Positions 1-9,660 are shown, counted from the first letter of the stretch. The stretch is DNA of 64,000 nucleotides from Euglena gracilis (GCA_039621445.1 CP154956.1:36650444-36714443); one strand, 5' to 3'. A program made the numbers and translations. Notes: a model not told the origin generated them from the letters alone.

Positions 1-1258
1 CCCTGCTTTGGGATGGGCTGCTGTGCTGCGCTGAGCTGTGATGGCGAGAACTGCATCTGGAGATACCTTGCGGTGGGGTTGCATCTTCCCCATCTAATCC
101 TTATCCCAGGCATTATTTTTAAGCAAAAGTTTTCAAAAAATTGTGGCGTTTTAAGGCCTTTCAAGGCGTTGAAAGGCAGCTTGAGGCATTTTAAGATTCC
201 CAGGGCAGTCCAAGGGCTGTCCGGACATCGAACCAAAAACGTTGGTTTTGCACGTGGTCCAAAACCCAAAAAGTCGAAAACCCCATTTTTTTGTGATTCC
301 TTTTGGTTGGATATACAATATTCCAGCGATGCCAGAAACCATTTCCCCCCCCCTTGGAATTGGCTTGGTTGATCTTGCAGTTTCATTTTTTCTCGTTCGG
401 AGAGAATTCTGCCAGCCCGAAAATTTTAAGGCATTTCAAGGCATTTTGGCCAAACTTTTTAAGGCGCATTTTAAAGGCACTTTAAGGTTTTTCAAGGCGC
501 CTTAAGAAATAATGATGCCTGCCCTATTCTCACTGCACCTCCCACTGCGTGGGTGCGTGTAAGTGCGCAGGGGGAGTACACACTCTCGGATTGGCAAGGA
601 GTTACCCCAGCAACACCGGGTCAGGAGAGAGAGAGAGAGAGAGGGGAGGGGACGGCCATACCCGCCCTGCCTTGTTTCCCTGGCCGTGGCCCCTTTTTGC
701 CAGGGCCATGTTGAAGAGACCGGGCTGCCTTTTTTAAAGAGTTTTTTTTAGGGTTTTTGAAAATTTTGGGGATTTCAAAGGCGTCTATTTTCCAAGGGTG
801 GTCAAAGAGTTATCTGGGCATCAAACCAACGTCGGTCCAGGTTGAAAATCAAAAAGTTCAAAAACACATTTTGCTGAGTTTTTGAGTGGATGGAAAATGT
901 TCCAGCGATGCCAGAAATCCCCGAGTTGGCTTGTTTTTGCCCAGATTTTGTGACTTCTTTTTTTGCTCGAAGTTCGAAAATTTTTACAGAACAAATTTTT
1001 TAAGGTTTTTACAGTTTTTTAAGGTATTTTGGTAAGGCATTTTGGCCAGAAATTGAAGATTTTTTTAAAAGGTTTTTAAGGGGTTTTAAGGCATCTTAAT
1101 AAAATACTGCCTGAGGATGGTCCAAGAATGTCGACCTGTTTTGAAATCCTGAACTTTCGCCCAGTGTTTCCTGTGGACCTTGACTTCAACGTGCTGGGAT
1201 GGCACAGGCTTTTTTTAATTACTGTAAGACCGCCCGGCCCTCTGCCCCTGGGAGGGGG
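1..1258. other. AT-rich non-coding DNA, probably intron or 5' flank
   Basis: No convincing coding sequence. A (GA)n run lies near 624-645. Stretches at about 145-510 and 1,005-1,100 are built from degenerate copies of the words AAGGC and TTTTAAGG. A loosely repeated block containing TTCCAGCGATGCCAGAAA occurs near 320-345 and again near 899-918, and a weaker relative lies near 6,340-6,400, so these introns share a dispersed repeat. Confidence 0.5.
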
Positions 1259-1428
1259 ATGGCGGGGACCGTGATCGACGTGGGAGCGCGGCACGGCGTG
1301 CTGGGCGCCTCCCTCGTCATGCCGGCGCTGGCCGCCCTGCGCCCCATCTGCAGCCCCGCCCAGGCCCCAGACGAGCCGACCTCTTTCCCTGTCAACCTGC
1401 CTGAAAAGAGCTTGCCCTCCCTCCCCAG

Positions 1429-1637
1429 CCGACCCGCGGCCAGCGGGGCGTGGCGCCGAGGAGTACGTCGCCGCGCTGGAGGCGCTGGCGGACGGCGGGG
1501 GCCTGCCGCTGCCCCCCGCTGCCGTGCTGCCGGCCTTCGCCATGCTGCAGGAGACCGCCCGCGTGGACGTCATGCGCCGCCTGCTGGCGCTGGCGCAGCG
1601 CCTCCACGGCCTGGGGCCCCCTGGGGGCCCGTCGCAG
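1429..1637 (+). CDS. Exon of PPR-like helical-repeat protein (first well-supported exon)
   Basis: GC-rich exon in AT-rich surroundings, reading EEYVAALEALADGGG and ending at GGPSQ. It is preceded by a pyrimidine-rich acceptor (ending CCCCAG at 1,428) and followed by a GT donor at 1,638. Composition and helix spacing resemble pentatricopeptide or similar alpha-solenoid repeats, which in algae usually bind organelle RNA; that function is inference. It ends in phase 0, matching the next exon's start. A further open GC-rich stretch from an ATG at 1,259 to about 1,390 in another frame may be an upstream exon, but I could not find a phase-compatible donor. A TPR or ankyrin-like repeat is the alternative. 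Confidence 0.45.
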
Positions 1638-1770
1638 GTTATGTTATAAATATTTTCTTTGTTAAATTCTTTCAAAAATTCAAAAAAATCACAAATATTT
1701 CAACATACAAGAAAGCTTTTATTTTTGCATTACTTTTTTTCTTAATTAATTCCGGGGGACGGGCCGGCAG

Positions 1771-2143
1771 TGGGCCGCAGGCGCCGACTGTACCCTCCTC
1801 CCGGCCCGTTCCGCGTGGGACTTCGCGGCCATCCACTGCGCCGTCGCCCTGTGCCACGCCCACGCCCGCCAGGGCCCCGCCGCCGTGGCCGCCCTGCAGC
1901 GCTGCCCGGCCCCCCCGCCGCTGCCCGCGCCGTTGCGGCTCCGCGCGCGCCGGGTCGCCGCGGCGCTGGCGGCGGCGGGGCGCGGCACCACGGCCTCCGC
2001 ACTGGAGGAGCTGCTCGCCAGGCCACCGGTCTCCGCAGCGGCGGCGGCGGCGGTGCTGGTGGCGTACGCGCTGACCCACCCGGCGGCCCATGCGGTGGCG
2101 GCGACGAAGCGGCTGGTGCCGCACGGCCGGGCTACACTTGGGG
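1771..2143 (+). CDS. Exon of PPR-like helical-repeat protein
   Basis: Continues the preceding exon in phase across a 133-bp AT-rich intron (1,638-1,770; acceptor GGCCGGCAG). The translation contains WDFAAIHCAVALCHAHARQG, a typical helix A-turn-helix B pattern of PPR-like repeats, followed by alanine- and arginine-rich helices (ALEELLARPP). The donor is G|GTGAGAG at 2,144, leaving phase 1. The exon is far more GC-rich than the intron on either side, which is the main reason to treat this as a host gene and not transposon sequence. Confidence 0.5.
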
Positions 2144-2218
2144 GTGAGAGTCGTCACATTGGTAAAGCCCACCTGACAGTGGAAAACCAGTGGGCGCCCG
2201 GGACAAGCAATTGCTTAA

Positions 2219-2336
2219 GCACTGACCGACCCCCCCCCCCCCCCCGCGGGGGGGCGTGACTGGTTTTTTCAGAGTGACTGACTGGTTTTTGGGCCCGTAC
2301 CCCCTCCCCCCCCCGGGGGGGGGGGGGTCGGTCAGG
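2219..2336. repeat. C-tract foldback insert in intron
   Basis: Bounded by TGACCGAC followed by a long C run and, at the other end, a G run followed by GTCGGTCA, so the ends are inverted repeats. Inside are CCCGCGGGGGG and copies of GAGTGACTGACTGG. It lies in the intron between the exons ending at 2,143 and starting at 2,571. Confidence 0.6.
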
Positions 2337-2436
2337 AGTGGGCAAAAGTGGCTTGAGTTACCCCGGCGCCGAAGTCCCCGGAAAATTTTTTTGGCCTAAA
2401 ATGGCCTGGAGTGACTGGAAAGTGGCCGTTTTTCTG

Positions 2437-2546
2437 AGTGACCGACCCCCCCCCCCCCCGCGGGGGGGCGTGACTGACTGGTTTTTTGAAAATGAGTGAC
2501 TGACTGGTTTTTAAAAAGTGGAGTGACCCCCCCCCCCGGGGTCGGT
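2437..2546. repeat. Second C-tract foldback insert of the same kind
   Basis: Starts GTGACCGACC plus a C run and ends in a G run plus GTCGGT, again with TGACTGACTGG words inside. It is a relative of the copy 100 bp upstream in the same intron. Confidence 0.55.
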
Positions 2547-2570
2547 AAAAAATTGTATGGCCTGGGACAG

Positions 2571-2631
2571 GCGTGGTGACGCCGGGGGTGCTGCAGGACG
2601 TGGTGCAGTGCGTGCTGTGGTGCCCCGGCCA
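2571..2631 (+). CDS. Small exon of PPR-like protein
   Basis: A 61-nt exon reading VVTPGVLQDVVQCVLWCPG. The acceptor (GGGACAG at 2,570) supplies the two bases needed by the phase-1 end of the previous exon. The donor is GTATAG at 2,632, leaving phase 2. The chain of matching phases is the evidence that this short stretch is real. Confidence 0.4.
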
Positions 2632-3441
2632 GTATAGGGCTTCTCCCAGCGTGCTGGATGCTCTTCATGTTGCTGGTCAGTTCTGGGGCGAATGGACTGC
2701 CTTCTGTGAAGTTTTTGGGGTGGGAGCACAGGGTTGTTGGCAGCTTGAAGGTCGGGCTGTGCCCCCAACTGCAATCAGGCAAATACAAACAGTCGTTGAG
2801 ATTAAGTTTTAGTTAGGTCGTGGCGCACCGGGGCAAATTTCTCATTTTTGTTTTCAAAATTTTATTTTCTTATCTCATGTCTTATCAATTTTCCCCCCCT
2901 TTTAGTCTGGTGCGCAAATTGGGCAGACTGCAGCTGGCTCTAGCCCAACCAATGGTCAGCCAACCTCAATTTTCTTTATCAGGGGCATTCTGACGTTTCA
3001 CGTCCCTACCCTTGGCACCACTGTCGGGCAGACGTTAGCCCCTCTCAACCTCAGACCGCCACTCTTTTCCTTGGACATCCTTTGGCTGCTTTCTTTTTCT
3101 TTTGTACTCGTTCCCCCTTCCCTGCACCACAAGGACCGAGAAAAATTTTGCAGAAGTGACACTCAATGGTGCACATTGCAGGAACTTCATCCCTCGCTTC
3201 TCTGTTTTCTTTTTATTGGAGGGAATGCACAGCACAGGGGAAAATCAGGGTTGCAAGAAAGATGCTGCCGGGTCACCCCGGTTCCGCAAAACCCCTGTCT
3301 CCTTCTGTTCACCCCTTTTCACAGCGCAGATGCAGTATCTGGATGGACCACATAGCAGACAGGCAGAGAGGGTTGAGGCTTTGGGGGCCAGTTACATCAC
3401 TTTTTTTCTGGGGGCTCGTCGATCCCCCTGCTGTCTTCCAG

Positions 3442-3515
3442 CGTCGCCCTCCTGGATGACCTCCTGGCCATTGCGACGGAGGCGGGGCACCCTGCGGAGG
3501 ACTGCCCCCAAACAA
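3442..3515 (+). CDS. Small exon of PPR-like protein
   Basis: Follows a roughly 810-bp intron (2,632-3,441). Acceptor CTGTCTTCCAG, then VALLDDLLAIATEAGHPAED, a helical-repeat turn. One base completes the split codon of the previous exon, so the phase is right. The likely donor is AA|GTGCTT at 3,516, leaving phase 1. I could not find an acceptor with the matching phase before the next recognisable exon, so either a small exon is missing or this donor is wrong. Confidence 0.4.
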
Positions 3516-3903
3516 GTGCTTCATGTCGTCTTGATTTTGAAGCCCACCATCATGGGTTTTGTTTTACTGTCATCAGAGGGTGATATTTTTTGTCGTATTT
3601 CTCGTGAGATTTGACTGTAACTAAAATCCTCTTGAAGGTTGCAGAATCAACCCATGAATTTCATTTCATTCCATAAATTTTGCGAAACACTTTCATCCAT
3701 TCAAGCCCATCCTTTCAACATGAACTTTTAATTCTGTGCAAAACCCACCCAGGACGGTCCATAACAATGGGAATGCCCACGCCCAGGGGCAACAACCTGT
3801 GGGTTCAGGGCGTGCCATGGCGGTAAAAAAAGTATCTGGGTGTCCCAGCACATCCAACTTAAAGTCTGCAAGCAAAAAGTTGGTATTGAAAATGGATATC
3901 TAA

Positions 3904-4021
3904 CCCCCCCCTAATTGTAGAGCGGGTGCTCTTGTAGTGGACGCTCGCTTCGCCAGAGGGGGGTGCTCTACTATTTGGACCCTGCTCTTGTAGAGGGCAT
4001 GCCCTACTATTAGGGGGAGGT
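3904..4021. repeat. C-tract foldback insert (TAATTG type)
   Basis: Left end TCTAACCCCCCCCTAATTG and right end CTATTAGGGGGAGGTTTA form imperfect terminal inverted repeats of about 15 bp. The interior carries the words GTGCTCTTGTAG and GTGCTCTACTAT. It lies in an intron of the host gene. The rest of 3,516-4,098 holds nothing I recognise. Confidence 0.6.
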
Positions 4022-4098
4022 TTAGTGTCTTTGGGCCATCGCCCACTCAAAACATCTAAAATTCGAGCCCCATCCGGCCTCTTTGGCCTCTTGGCCTC

Positions 4099-4338
4099 TT
4101 GGCCAATCTTTATCTGGAGCCCTGGCGCTTGCTTGTCCCCCACGCCGTGACCGACACCGTGCTGCGGGCGCTGCTGCGCGGCGGGGACCTGGCGGGGGCG
4201 GGGGCCGCCCTCCGGCGGCTGCGGGAGGCCGGGGCCCGCCCCTCCGCGCCACTGCTGGAGGCGCTGGCGCGGGCGGCGGCGCGCCAGGGCCGGGCGGACC
4301 TCGCCCTGCCGGCCCTGCAGGAGCGCCAGAACCAGGGG
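4099..4338 (+). CDS. Exon of PPR-like protein
   Basis: Reads AVTDTVLRALLRGGDLAGAG and then LRRLREAGARPSAPLLEALA, a clear PPR-like two-helix repeat with the typical LL.AL.R.G pattern; it finishes near LPALQERQNQG. The exact 5' boundary is unresolved; the AG at 4,118-4,119 is one candidate acceptor. The donor GT at 4,339 leaves phase 0, which matches the next exon. Together with the upstream exons the protein is a tandem helical-repeat protein. Confidence 0.5.
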
Positions 4339-4751
4339 GTCGCTGAAGCCGGAGTGGACCCCTCCCCTGGCCAGCCCGCAGCCTTTTTCCCCCCCCGGGC
4401 CCCCCCCCCCCAATCGACAATCGACGAGTTTTAACTATTTTCCAGCCGCCCTGCGGACGGCTGGACTGTAACGGGGTTTTCACTTTGGGAATGCAAAATG
4501 GGCGACAAAAATTGGGTCGGATTTGGGCTGGGCAAATTTTGGGTCAAAGAATCGACTTTTTTTTTTTTGCACAATTGGCAGTTTTTTTTGGGCGTTTTTG
4601 CAGTTTCCATTTTTTTTTTGGTTCCCGTCGGACTTTTATGGTGGGGGAGAGGGTCAGGCGGCAGCCTTTTTCCCGCCAGCCCAAATTTTGCAGCCTCTGA
4701 GCTGGACCCCCCCGGGGCCACTAAGTGACGCCCTGGCCGGAACCTGGGGAG

Positions 4752-5660
4752 CGGCGTGACGGGGCCACTGCTGCAGTACTGCTGGCTGGGGCTGTGGGGG
4801 AAGCAGGCCGACGTGAAGCCCTTGCCCGTGGCCCCTTCACACCCGAAGCCAGGGTTTTTCACCGGTTCGTGCCACGAACAATCACGAACAATCACGAACC
4901 AGCACGAACTTGGGACTTTGGCAAAATCACGAACAATCACAAACAGTCACGAACAATCACGAACCAGATTTTTTCGTCACTCTTGCAGAAATGTCTTCTT
5001 CTGTGTTGTTCAATCAACAAAAGAGAAAAGGTCATGGAACAGAGGTGGCAAAATGACTCCTCAAGAAATCTTGTTTTGTTTTCCTCCCCTTTTTGTCACC
5101 TTTTTTCAGTTTGGTGGAGTGATGCAAGTGAGAGGTTCGAAAATGTGGTGCAGTGTTTGCCATGTTTCAATGCATTGGGCTGAGGAGACACATGCAAAGC
5201 GAAATATTTTGTCATGAACCCACAAGGACAACCTCCGTTGCAAACCGAAGGGTGTGGAAAAACCTGGTCCATCAGCTGAATTGATGGATGCACCCAAACA
5301 TGACGTGGAGGTATTTCGTGTTTTTCAAAAGGTATATTTTTGTCTTTCGGTGTCAGGTTCCCAATGAACAACCTCCCCCAAAGAGGCAGATAATTGCTGA
5401 TCTCAAAAGTGTCAAAAGCCTCTTTTGCTTTCCCCATTGGCCTGAATATTTAGATTAAAAGAGGCATGAGAAGCCAAAGTTCAAGAGGAATCACCTATTT
5501 CGCCAAGGGAAAAAGGAAAACCGGGCGGTTTTTTGGAAGCACGAACAATCGCGAACAATCACGAACAATCACGAACCGGATTTCAGGCTTCCTAGCACGA
5601 ACCGGTGGTAAACCCTGGCGAAGCCCGCCCGACGGCGCGGCTGGTTGGTTGGATGCAAGT
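4752..5660 (+). pseudogene. PPR-like exon split by a TIR element
   Basis: The first half (4,752-4,848) reads DGATAAVLLAGAVGEAGRRE, starts in phase 0 after GGGGAG, and runs into a transposable element at 4,849. The second half resumes at 5,619. If the element and one copy of the 5-bp target duplication are ignored, the frame continues as TPEARPTARLVGWMQ. This shows the insertion landed inside coding DNA and breaks this allele, unless the element is spliced out. The downstream end near 5,660 is approximate (a GT follows CAA). Confidence 0.5.
4849..5618. mobile_element. 770-bp terminal-inverted-repeat element with 5-bp target duplication
   Basis: Its ends CCAGGGTTTTTCACCGGTTC and, inverted, GAACCGGTGGTAAACCCTGG form about 24-bp inverted repeats. 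CGAAG occurs directly outside both ends (4,844-4,848 and 5,619-5,623) as the target duplication. Just inside both ends are tandem runs of ACGAACAATC (4,873-4,965 and 5,540-5,580) in direct orientation. There is no transposase open frame, so it is a non-autonomous MITE-like element. The superfamily is unknown. Confidence 0.8.
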
Positions 5661-6177
5661 TCCTAATTTTGATTCCTTGGCCCCCCCCCGAACATTTACT
5701 TCAGAGCTTTTCCACCAAATTAAATTGAAAAGTGCTTTCCTGCACTGGCCGTAAAGTGGTCCAAACCCGATTCCAGAAAAAGATAACATTGCATTCAAAA
5801 ATTCTCATTCGCTCATTCATTCTCCATTTGCATGATGATTCGTGCTTTTTTAAGATTTTTTCAGTCAAATCCGCCCCCAATGCAATCATTGATGGGGGTG
5901 CCAGCAGACAACAACAGAAGGATCATTAAGCCTGCTCCCCATTTCACCTCTCCCGGCCAACCACCAAACTGTTAGAAGAAAAATAAGGTCAAAATGTTTC
6001 AAAAATCACGTGCTGAAAACCGAAAAAGCCGGCGGGAATCAAGTGGGAAATTTGGCTTCCTGTGGCCCCTTTTGGATGGCTAAACCGGACGATTTTTGCA
6101 CTTCCCCCCCCCAAAATCACGAAGAATCGCAGAAACCACAGATGAGAATTTGGGGTCGAAACAAGAAACAGAGGTAA

Positions 6178-6262
6178 CCCCCCCCCCAATTAGAAGCCCC
6201 CCGGGGCTACTATTCGGTCACTCTGCGGAAAACCCGAGGGGGGGGGGGCTTCTAATTGGGTA
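6178..6262. repeat. C-tract foldback insert (AATTAGAAG type)
   Basis: Left end: a C run then AATTAGAAGCCCC. Right end: GGGGCTTCTAATTGGG, its inverse. The core, GGGGCTACTATTCGGTCACT and onward through GCGGAAAACCCGAGG, is found again in inverted orientation at 38,938-38,985 inside element Gy-C, which shows that this is a dispersed family. Confidence 0.7.
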
Positions 6263-6479
6263 CCCTTTGTCTAAAGGGAAAACCTTCGGCCGGCGGTCAA
6301 TCCGGGGATCGAACGGGGTCCAAGTTTAAAAAAATTGCAAGACGCATTTATTCTAGTTTTTGGGTGGATAGGCCATGTTTCAAGGATACCAGATATCACC
6401 TTTGGTCCCAATGTCGACCTTTTTTTGTGGAGAATTTTCGAGTTTTTCACCATTTTTTTGGAAATTTTTTCGTCAAATT

Positions 6480-6600
6480 TCCCCCCGGCTTCGCTGGGGG
6501 GGGGCTGTTATGTGGATTTTTGGCGGGAAACCTGAGGGGGGGGGGCTTCTATTTGGGGGGGGGTTGTTATTTGGGGGTGGCTTCTAATTGGGGGGGTTTA
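6480..6600. repeat. C-tract foldback remnant
   Basis: Contains CCCCCCGGCTTCGCTGGGGG near the left side, then GGCGGGAAACCTGAGGGGGG, CTTCTATTTGGGG, GTTGTTATTTGGGG and CTTCTAATTGGGGGGG. These are the same words as in the 6,178 copy, arranged as a partial or compound insert. Confidence 0.5.
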
Positions 6601-7167
6601 ACGTATTTGACCAATTGGAATCTTATTTATTTTTCTGGGTATTGCAGAATGCCTGGAATATGATGAAGCATATTCTGGAATTTGGCTGATCCTCCAATTT
6701 TATCTCAGTTCCAACTGGCTTTGGGTTTGGACGTGCCACACGCTGTTCACCTGGGCGAAAGGAAGAGGTTTGCAGCGCCACCTGAAGCACAGCCCTCCAG
6801 GGGCTTCACAGGACCAACACTGGTGGAAAGAAACTGTGGACAATTGTTAACAAAACTTTGGGCATTTGCTTCACCTGCTTTGATGGAGACCTGATATTTT
6901 AGCTTTTTTTTTAAAAGGTCTTTTTGAATTCCAAGGTGGACGGGCTTAATGCAGAAACATAGGCACACTAAACGCACACACATACACACATATGTACATG
7001 ATACATAAGAGAATTCACACGGATATTTTTCCATGGTTACACAAGATCTAAGATGTACATAAGATCCAACTACGGTCGGATCTGGGTGCCTTGGATGCCG
7101 GGTGGGGTTGGCCATGCCTTTTATTGCAGGATGTGTCTTTATGTGTATTTTTGTGCATTTGTACAAA

Positions 7168-7262
7168 TGTAAACCCCCCCCACTTATAAACCCCCCGGGG
7201 TTTAAGGGATCCGGTTTGCGGTTTGGTTGGTCGGCCGAAGGGGGGTTTATTGATGGGGTGGG
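7168..7262. repeat. C-tract foldback insert (TAAACC type)
   Basis: Starts GTAAACCCCCCCC and ends GGGGGGTTTATTGATGGGG. Centrally there is ACCCCCCGGGGTTTAAGG. Same design as the other C-tract inserts, with a different terminal word. Confidence 0.5.
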
Positions 7263-7362
7263 GTCGCTGAGCTCTTATTTCTTTATAGTAAGAGCGAAGC
7301 TTAGCACCGGGAAAAGGGGGGGTGGAGCCGGGAGGGTTACGGTAGGAGGATGGACAGCAGTA

Positions 7363-7782
7363 GGAGGATCTCGATCCTCCTCGAATGTCGTTCGAGGTCG
7401 TTCGAGATCCTCCTCGAACAACGTTCGAGGTCGTTCGAGGAGGATCAAAATCCTCCTCGAATGTCGTTCGAGGTCGTTCGAGGAGGATCAATATCCTCCT
7501 CGAACATCGTTCGAGGTCGTTCGAGGAGGATCAAAATCCTCCTCGAATGTCGTTCGAGGTCGTTCGAGGAGGATCGAGATCCTCCTCGAACGTCGTTCGA
7601 GGTCGTTCGAGGAGGATCAAAATCCTCCTCGAATGTCATTCGAGGTCGTTCGAGGAGGATCAATATCCTCCGCGAACATCGTTCGAGGTCGTTCGAGGAG
7701 GATCAAAATCCTCCTCGAATGTCGTTCGAGGTCGTTCGAGGAGGATCGAAATCCTCCTCGAACGTCGTTCAGGGAATATTTT
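7363..7782. repeat. Tandem array of a 43-bp palindromic unit (array 1)
   Basis: About nine to ten units of 43 bp. Each unit has AGGATCAAAATCCT (variants AGGATCGAGATCCT and AGGATCAATATCCT) followed by CCTCGAATGTCGTTCGAGG. The stretch TTCGAGGAGGATC and its inverse GATCCTCCTCGAA surround the variable three-base centre, so every unit can form a hairpin. Because 43 is not a multiple of 3, long spurious repeat frames are open on both strands; I do not consider them genes. Confidence 0.9.
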
Positions 7783-7984
7783 TGAATAAATGAGTGTATT
7801 CCTGCGTGTAATAAATGAGTGTATTCCTGGGATGAAATCTTAACCCTAACCCTACTCCTTCTAATAACCTCAGAAAATCTCTCGGTATAAGATTACTTTT
7901 GAATAAAAATAAGCGAGTGCATTCTTGCAACATTTCGGCGCCAGAAAAAGTACGTTTCTTTTAAATCGCGTGGAAAATTTCCCC

Positions 7985-8135
7985 CTAGAGGGTACCAGCT
8001 ACCCCAAAGAATCGCCCAACTAGGGTTAATACACATGGGGGGTCCCTCGCTCGGCGCCTTCCGCGCCTCGCTCGGGTCCCACCATGTTTTTAGGCTTAGT
8101 TGGGCGACTCTACAGGGTTCACTGAGTACTCTGTA
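7985..8135. repeat. Long hairpin, copy 1
   Basis: Left arm GGGTACCAGCTACCCCAAAG continuing through CGCCCAACTAGGGTTAA; right arm contains TTAGTTGGGCGACTC and GAGTACTCTGTA. The arms pair imperfectly over about 65 bp. The loop carries a direct duplication of CCTCGCTCGG. Confidence 0.65.
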
Positions 8136-8381
8136 AAGAGAAATATAGCAACGATGAGCGGTATGGTTGCAACCACTGGGGATGAAATCTTAACCCTAAC
8201 CCTATTCCTTTTAATAACGTCAGAAAATCTCTCGGTATAAGATTACTTTTGAATAAAAATATTTATGAGCGAGTGCATTCTTGCAACATTCCGGCGTAAC
8301 AAAAATTACATTTCTTTTAAATCGCGTGGAAAATTTCCCCCTACAGGGTACCAGCTATAAATCGCGTGCAAAATTTCCCCC

Positions 8382-8531
8382 TACAGGGTACCAGCTACCC
8401 CAAAGAGTCGCCCAACTAGGGTTAACACACATGGGGGGACCCTCGATCTGCACCTTCGGCGCCACGATCGAGACCCCCCCATGTTTTTAACCCTAGTTGG
8501 GCGACTCTTTGGGTTCGCTGCGTACCCTGTA
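8382..8531. repeat. Long hairpin, copy 2
   Basis: Arms 8,382-8,448 and 8,466-8,531 pair almost completely. TACAGGGTAC, AAAGAGTCGCCCAACTAGGG and CTCGATC on the left answer GATCGAG, CCCTAGTTGGGCGACTCTTT and GTACCCTGTA on the right, around a 17-nt loop. It is better paired than copy 1. It could be an RNA hairpin or the remnant of a foldback element; no coding frame. Confidence 0.75.
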
Positions 8532-8771
8532 GAGGGAAATATAGCAACGATGAGCGGGATGGTTGCAACCATTGGGGATGAAATCTTAACCCTAACCCTA
8601 TTCCTTTTAATAACCTCAGAAAATCTCTCGGTATAAGATCACTTTTGAATAAAATATTTATGAGCGACTGCATTCTTGAGTAAAAACAAACAAACAAGCA
8701 GAATCAAGAGCAATGAACCATGGTAACAAACTCCCAAAAAAACTTGCAACTGAAACTTGAATGCATGTACG

Positions 8772-9128
8772 TAGGAGGAGGATCGAGATCCTCCTCGAAT
8801 GTCGTTCGAGGTCGTTCGAGGAGGATCAATATCCTCCTCGAATGTCGTTCGAGGTGGTTCGAGGAGGATCAAAATCCTCCTCGAATGTCGTTCGAGGTCG
8901 TTCGAGGAGGATCAAAATCCTCCTCGAATGTCGTTCGAGGTCGTTCGAGGAGGATCGAGATCCTCCTCGAATGTCGTTCGAGGTCGTTCGAGGAGGATCA
9001 AAATCCTCCTCGAATGTCGTTCGAGGTCGTTCGAGGAGGATCAAAATCCTCCTCGAACATCGTTCGAGGTCGTTCGAGGAGGATCAAAATCCTCCTCGAA
9101 TGTCGTTCGAGGTCGTTCGAGGAGGATT
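8772..9128. repeat. Tandem array of the 43-bp palindromic unit (array 2)
   Basis: About eight further units of the same 43-bp repeat as array 1, in the same orientation, with the same three-base centre variants. The two arrays bracket the 350-400-bp repeat and its hairpins. Confidence 0.9.
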
Positions 9129-9211
9129 TTAAGCCCCCCCCCTCGAACGGGGGGGGGGCTTAAAAACGTTCGAGGAGGTTCGAGCTCGAACGTTCGAGCT
9201 CGAACCTCCTC
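9126..9211. repeat. Two adjacent palindromes ending array 2
   Basis: First a C/G foldback with ends TTTTAAGCCCC and GGGGCTTAAAA, containing CTCGAACGG. Then a perfect palindrome with 20-bp arms (9,172-9,191 and 9,192-9,211): GAGGAGGTTCGAGCTCGAAC and its inverse. Confidence 0.8.
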
Positions 9212-9410
9212 CTACTGATACCCCCCCGGGTGGAGCCCCCCCCCCCTTCCCCTGAGTAGACCGTGAAAACCGCGGATTATCACCACGACCCTGGCCCGGT
9301 TCCTGGAATTTTTTTTTAATCGCGAGCGACTGGATTTCTTGTTTCCAAATCACCTTCGACACCTCAGGCTCCGCACTTTGCCGACACCTTGGGCTGCGCA
9401 CTTTGCCCTT

Positions 9411-9500
9411 GTGAGGCCATGCCTTGCTCGCCGGCGGTGTTTGGATTGTTTTGGTGCGTTGGGTTGGGAGTCCCTGCTTAGTGCTTTTTTCGCCGGAGTT
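9411..9500. repeat. Left inverted terminal repeat of DIRS copy 1
   Basis: GTGAGGCCATGCCTTGCTCG onward to CGCCGGAGTT is the inverse of 13,781-13,869, with few mismatches. Confidence 0.85.
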
Positions 9501-9660
9501 GGCCGAGTCCTAATTTGCCCTTCGACACCCAGAAGAAAGGAACTTCAAATACCACACCAATTGAGAAACGAAGAAGACAATCAATCCATTCAAATTATCC
9601 AGAAAGTCACGCTCGTGCAAAAATTCAAACCAAAAAGTATTGAATTTTTCGAAGAGTGCA

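Larger units (their letters stand above)
5661..7340. other. Non-coding DNA with foldback repeats
   Basis: No gene that I can support. An open stretch at 6,700-6,890 looks mildly coding (HLGERKRFAAPPEAQ) but has no domain. The segment contains the C-tract foldbacks listed separately and a relative of the dispersed intron repeat at 6,290-6,460. Confidence 0.4.
7829..8680. repeat. About 350-400-bp unit repeated 2.3 times
   Basis: Copies begin at 7,829, 8,178 and 8,574, each with GATGAAATCTTAACCCTAAC, followed by CAGAAAATCTCTCGGTATAA and TTTTGAATAAAAAT. The third is cut short at about 8,680. The second copy has an internal duplication of GGGTACCAGCTA (8,346 and 8,386). TTAACCCTAACCCTA resembles telomeric sequence but is not tandem enough to be a telomere. 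Confidence 0.8.

Noticed and set aside
7350-7793. Long repeat proteins in three frames on the plus strand (VVRGGSKSSSN type) and on the minus strand
   Set aside because: They are generated by the 43-bp tandem repeat, which is open in every frame. No start context, no homologous domain.
7840-7856. Telomere (TTAACCCTAACCCTA)
   Set aside because: Only about two telomere-like units occur in each of three copies of a larger repeat, without a long array.
7363-9128. CRISPR array
   Set aside because: The 43-bp units follow each other without spacers, in a eukaryotic context and with no cas genes. They are a satellite.
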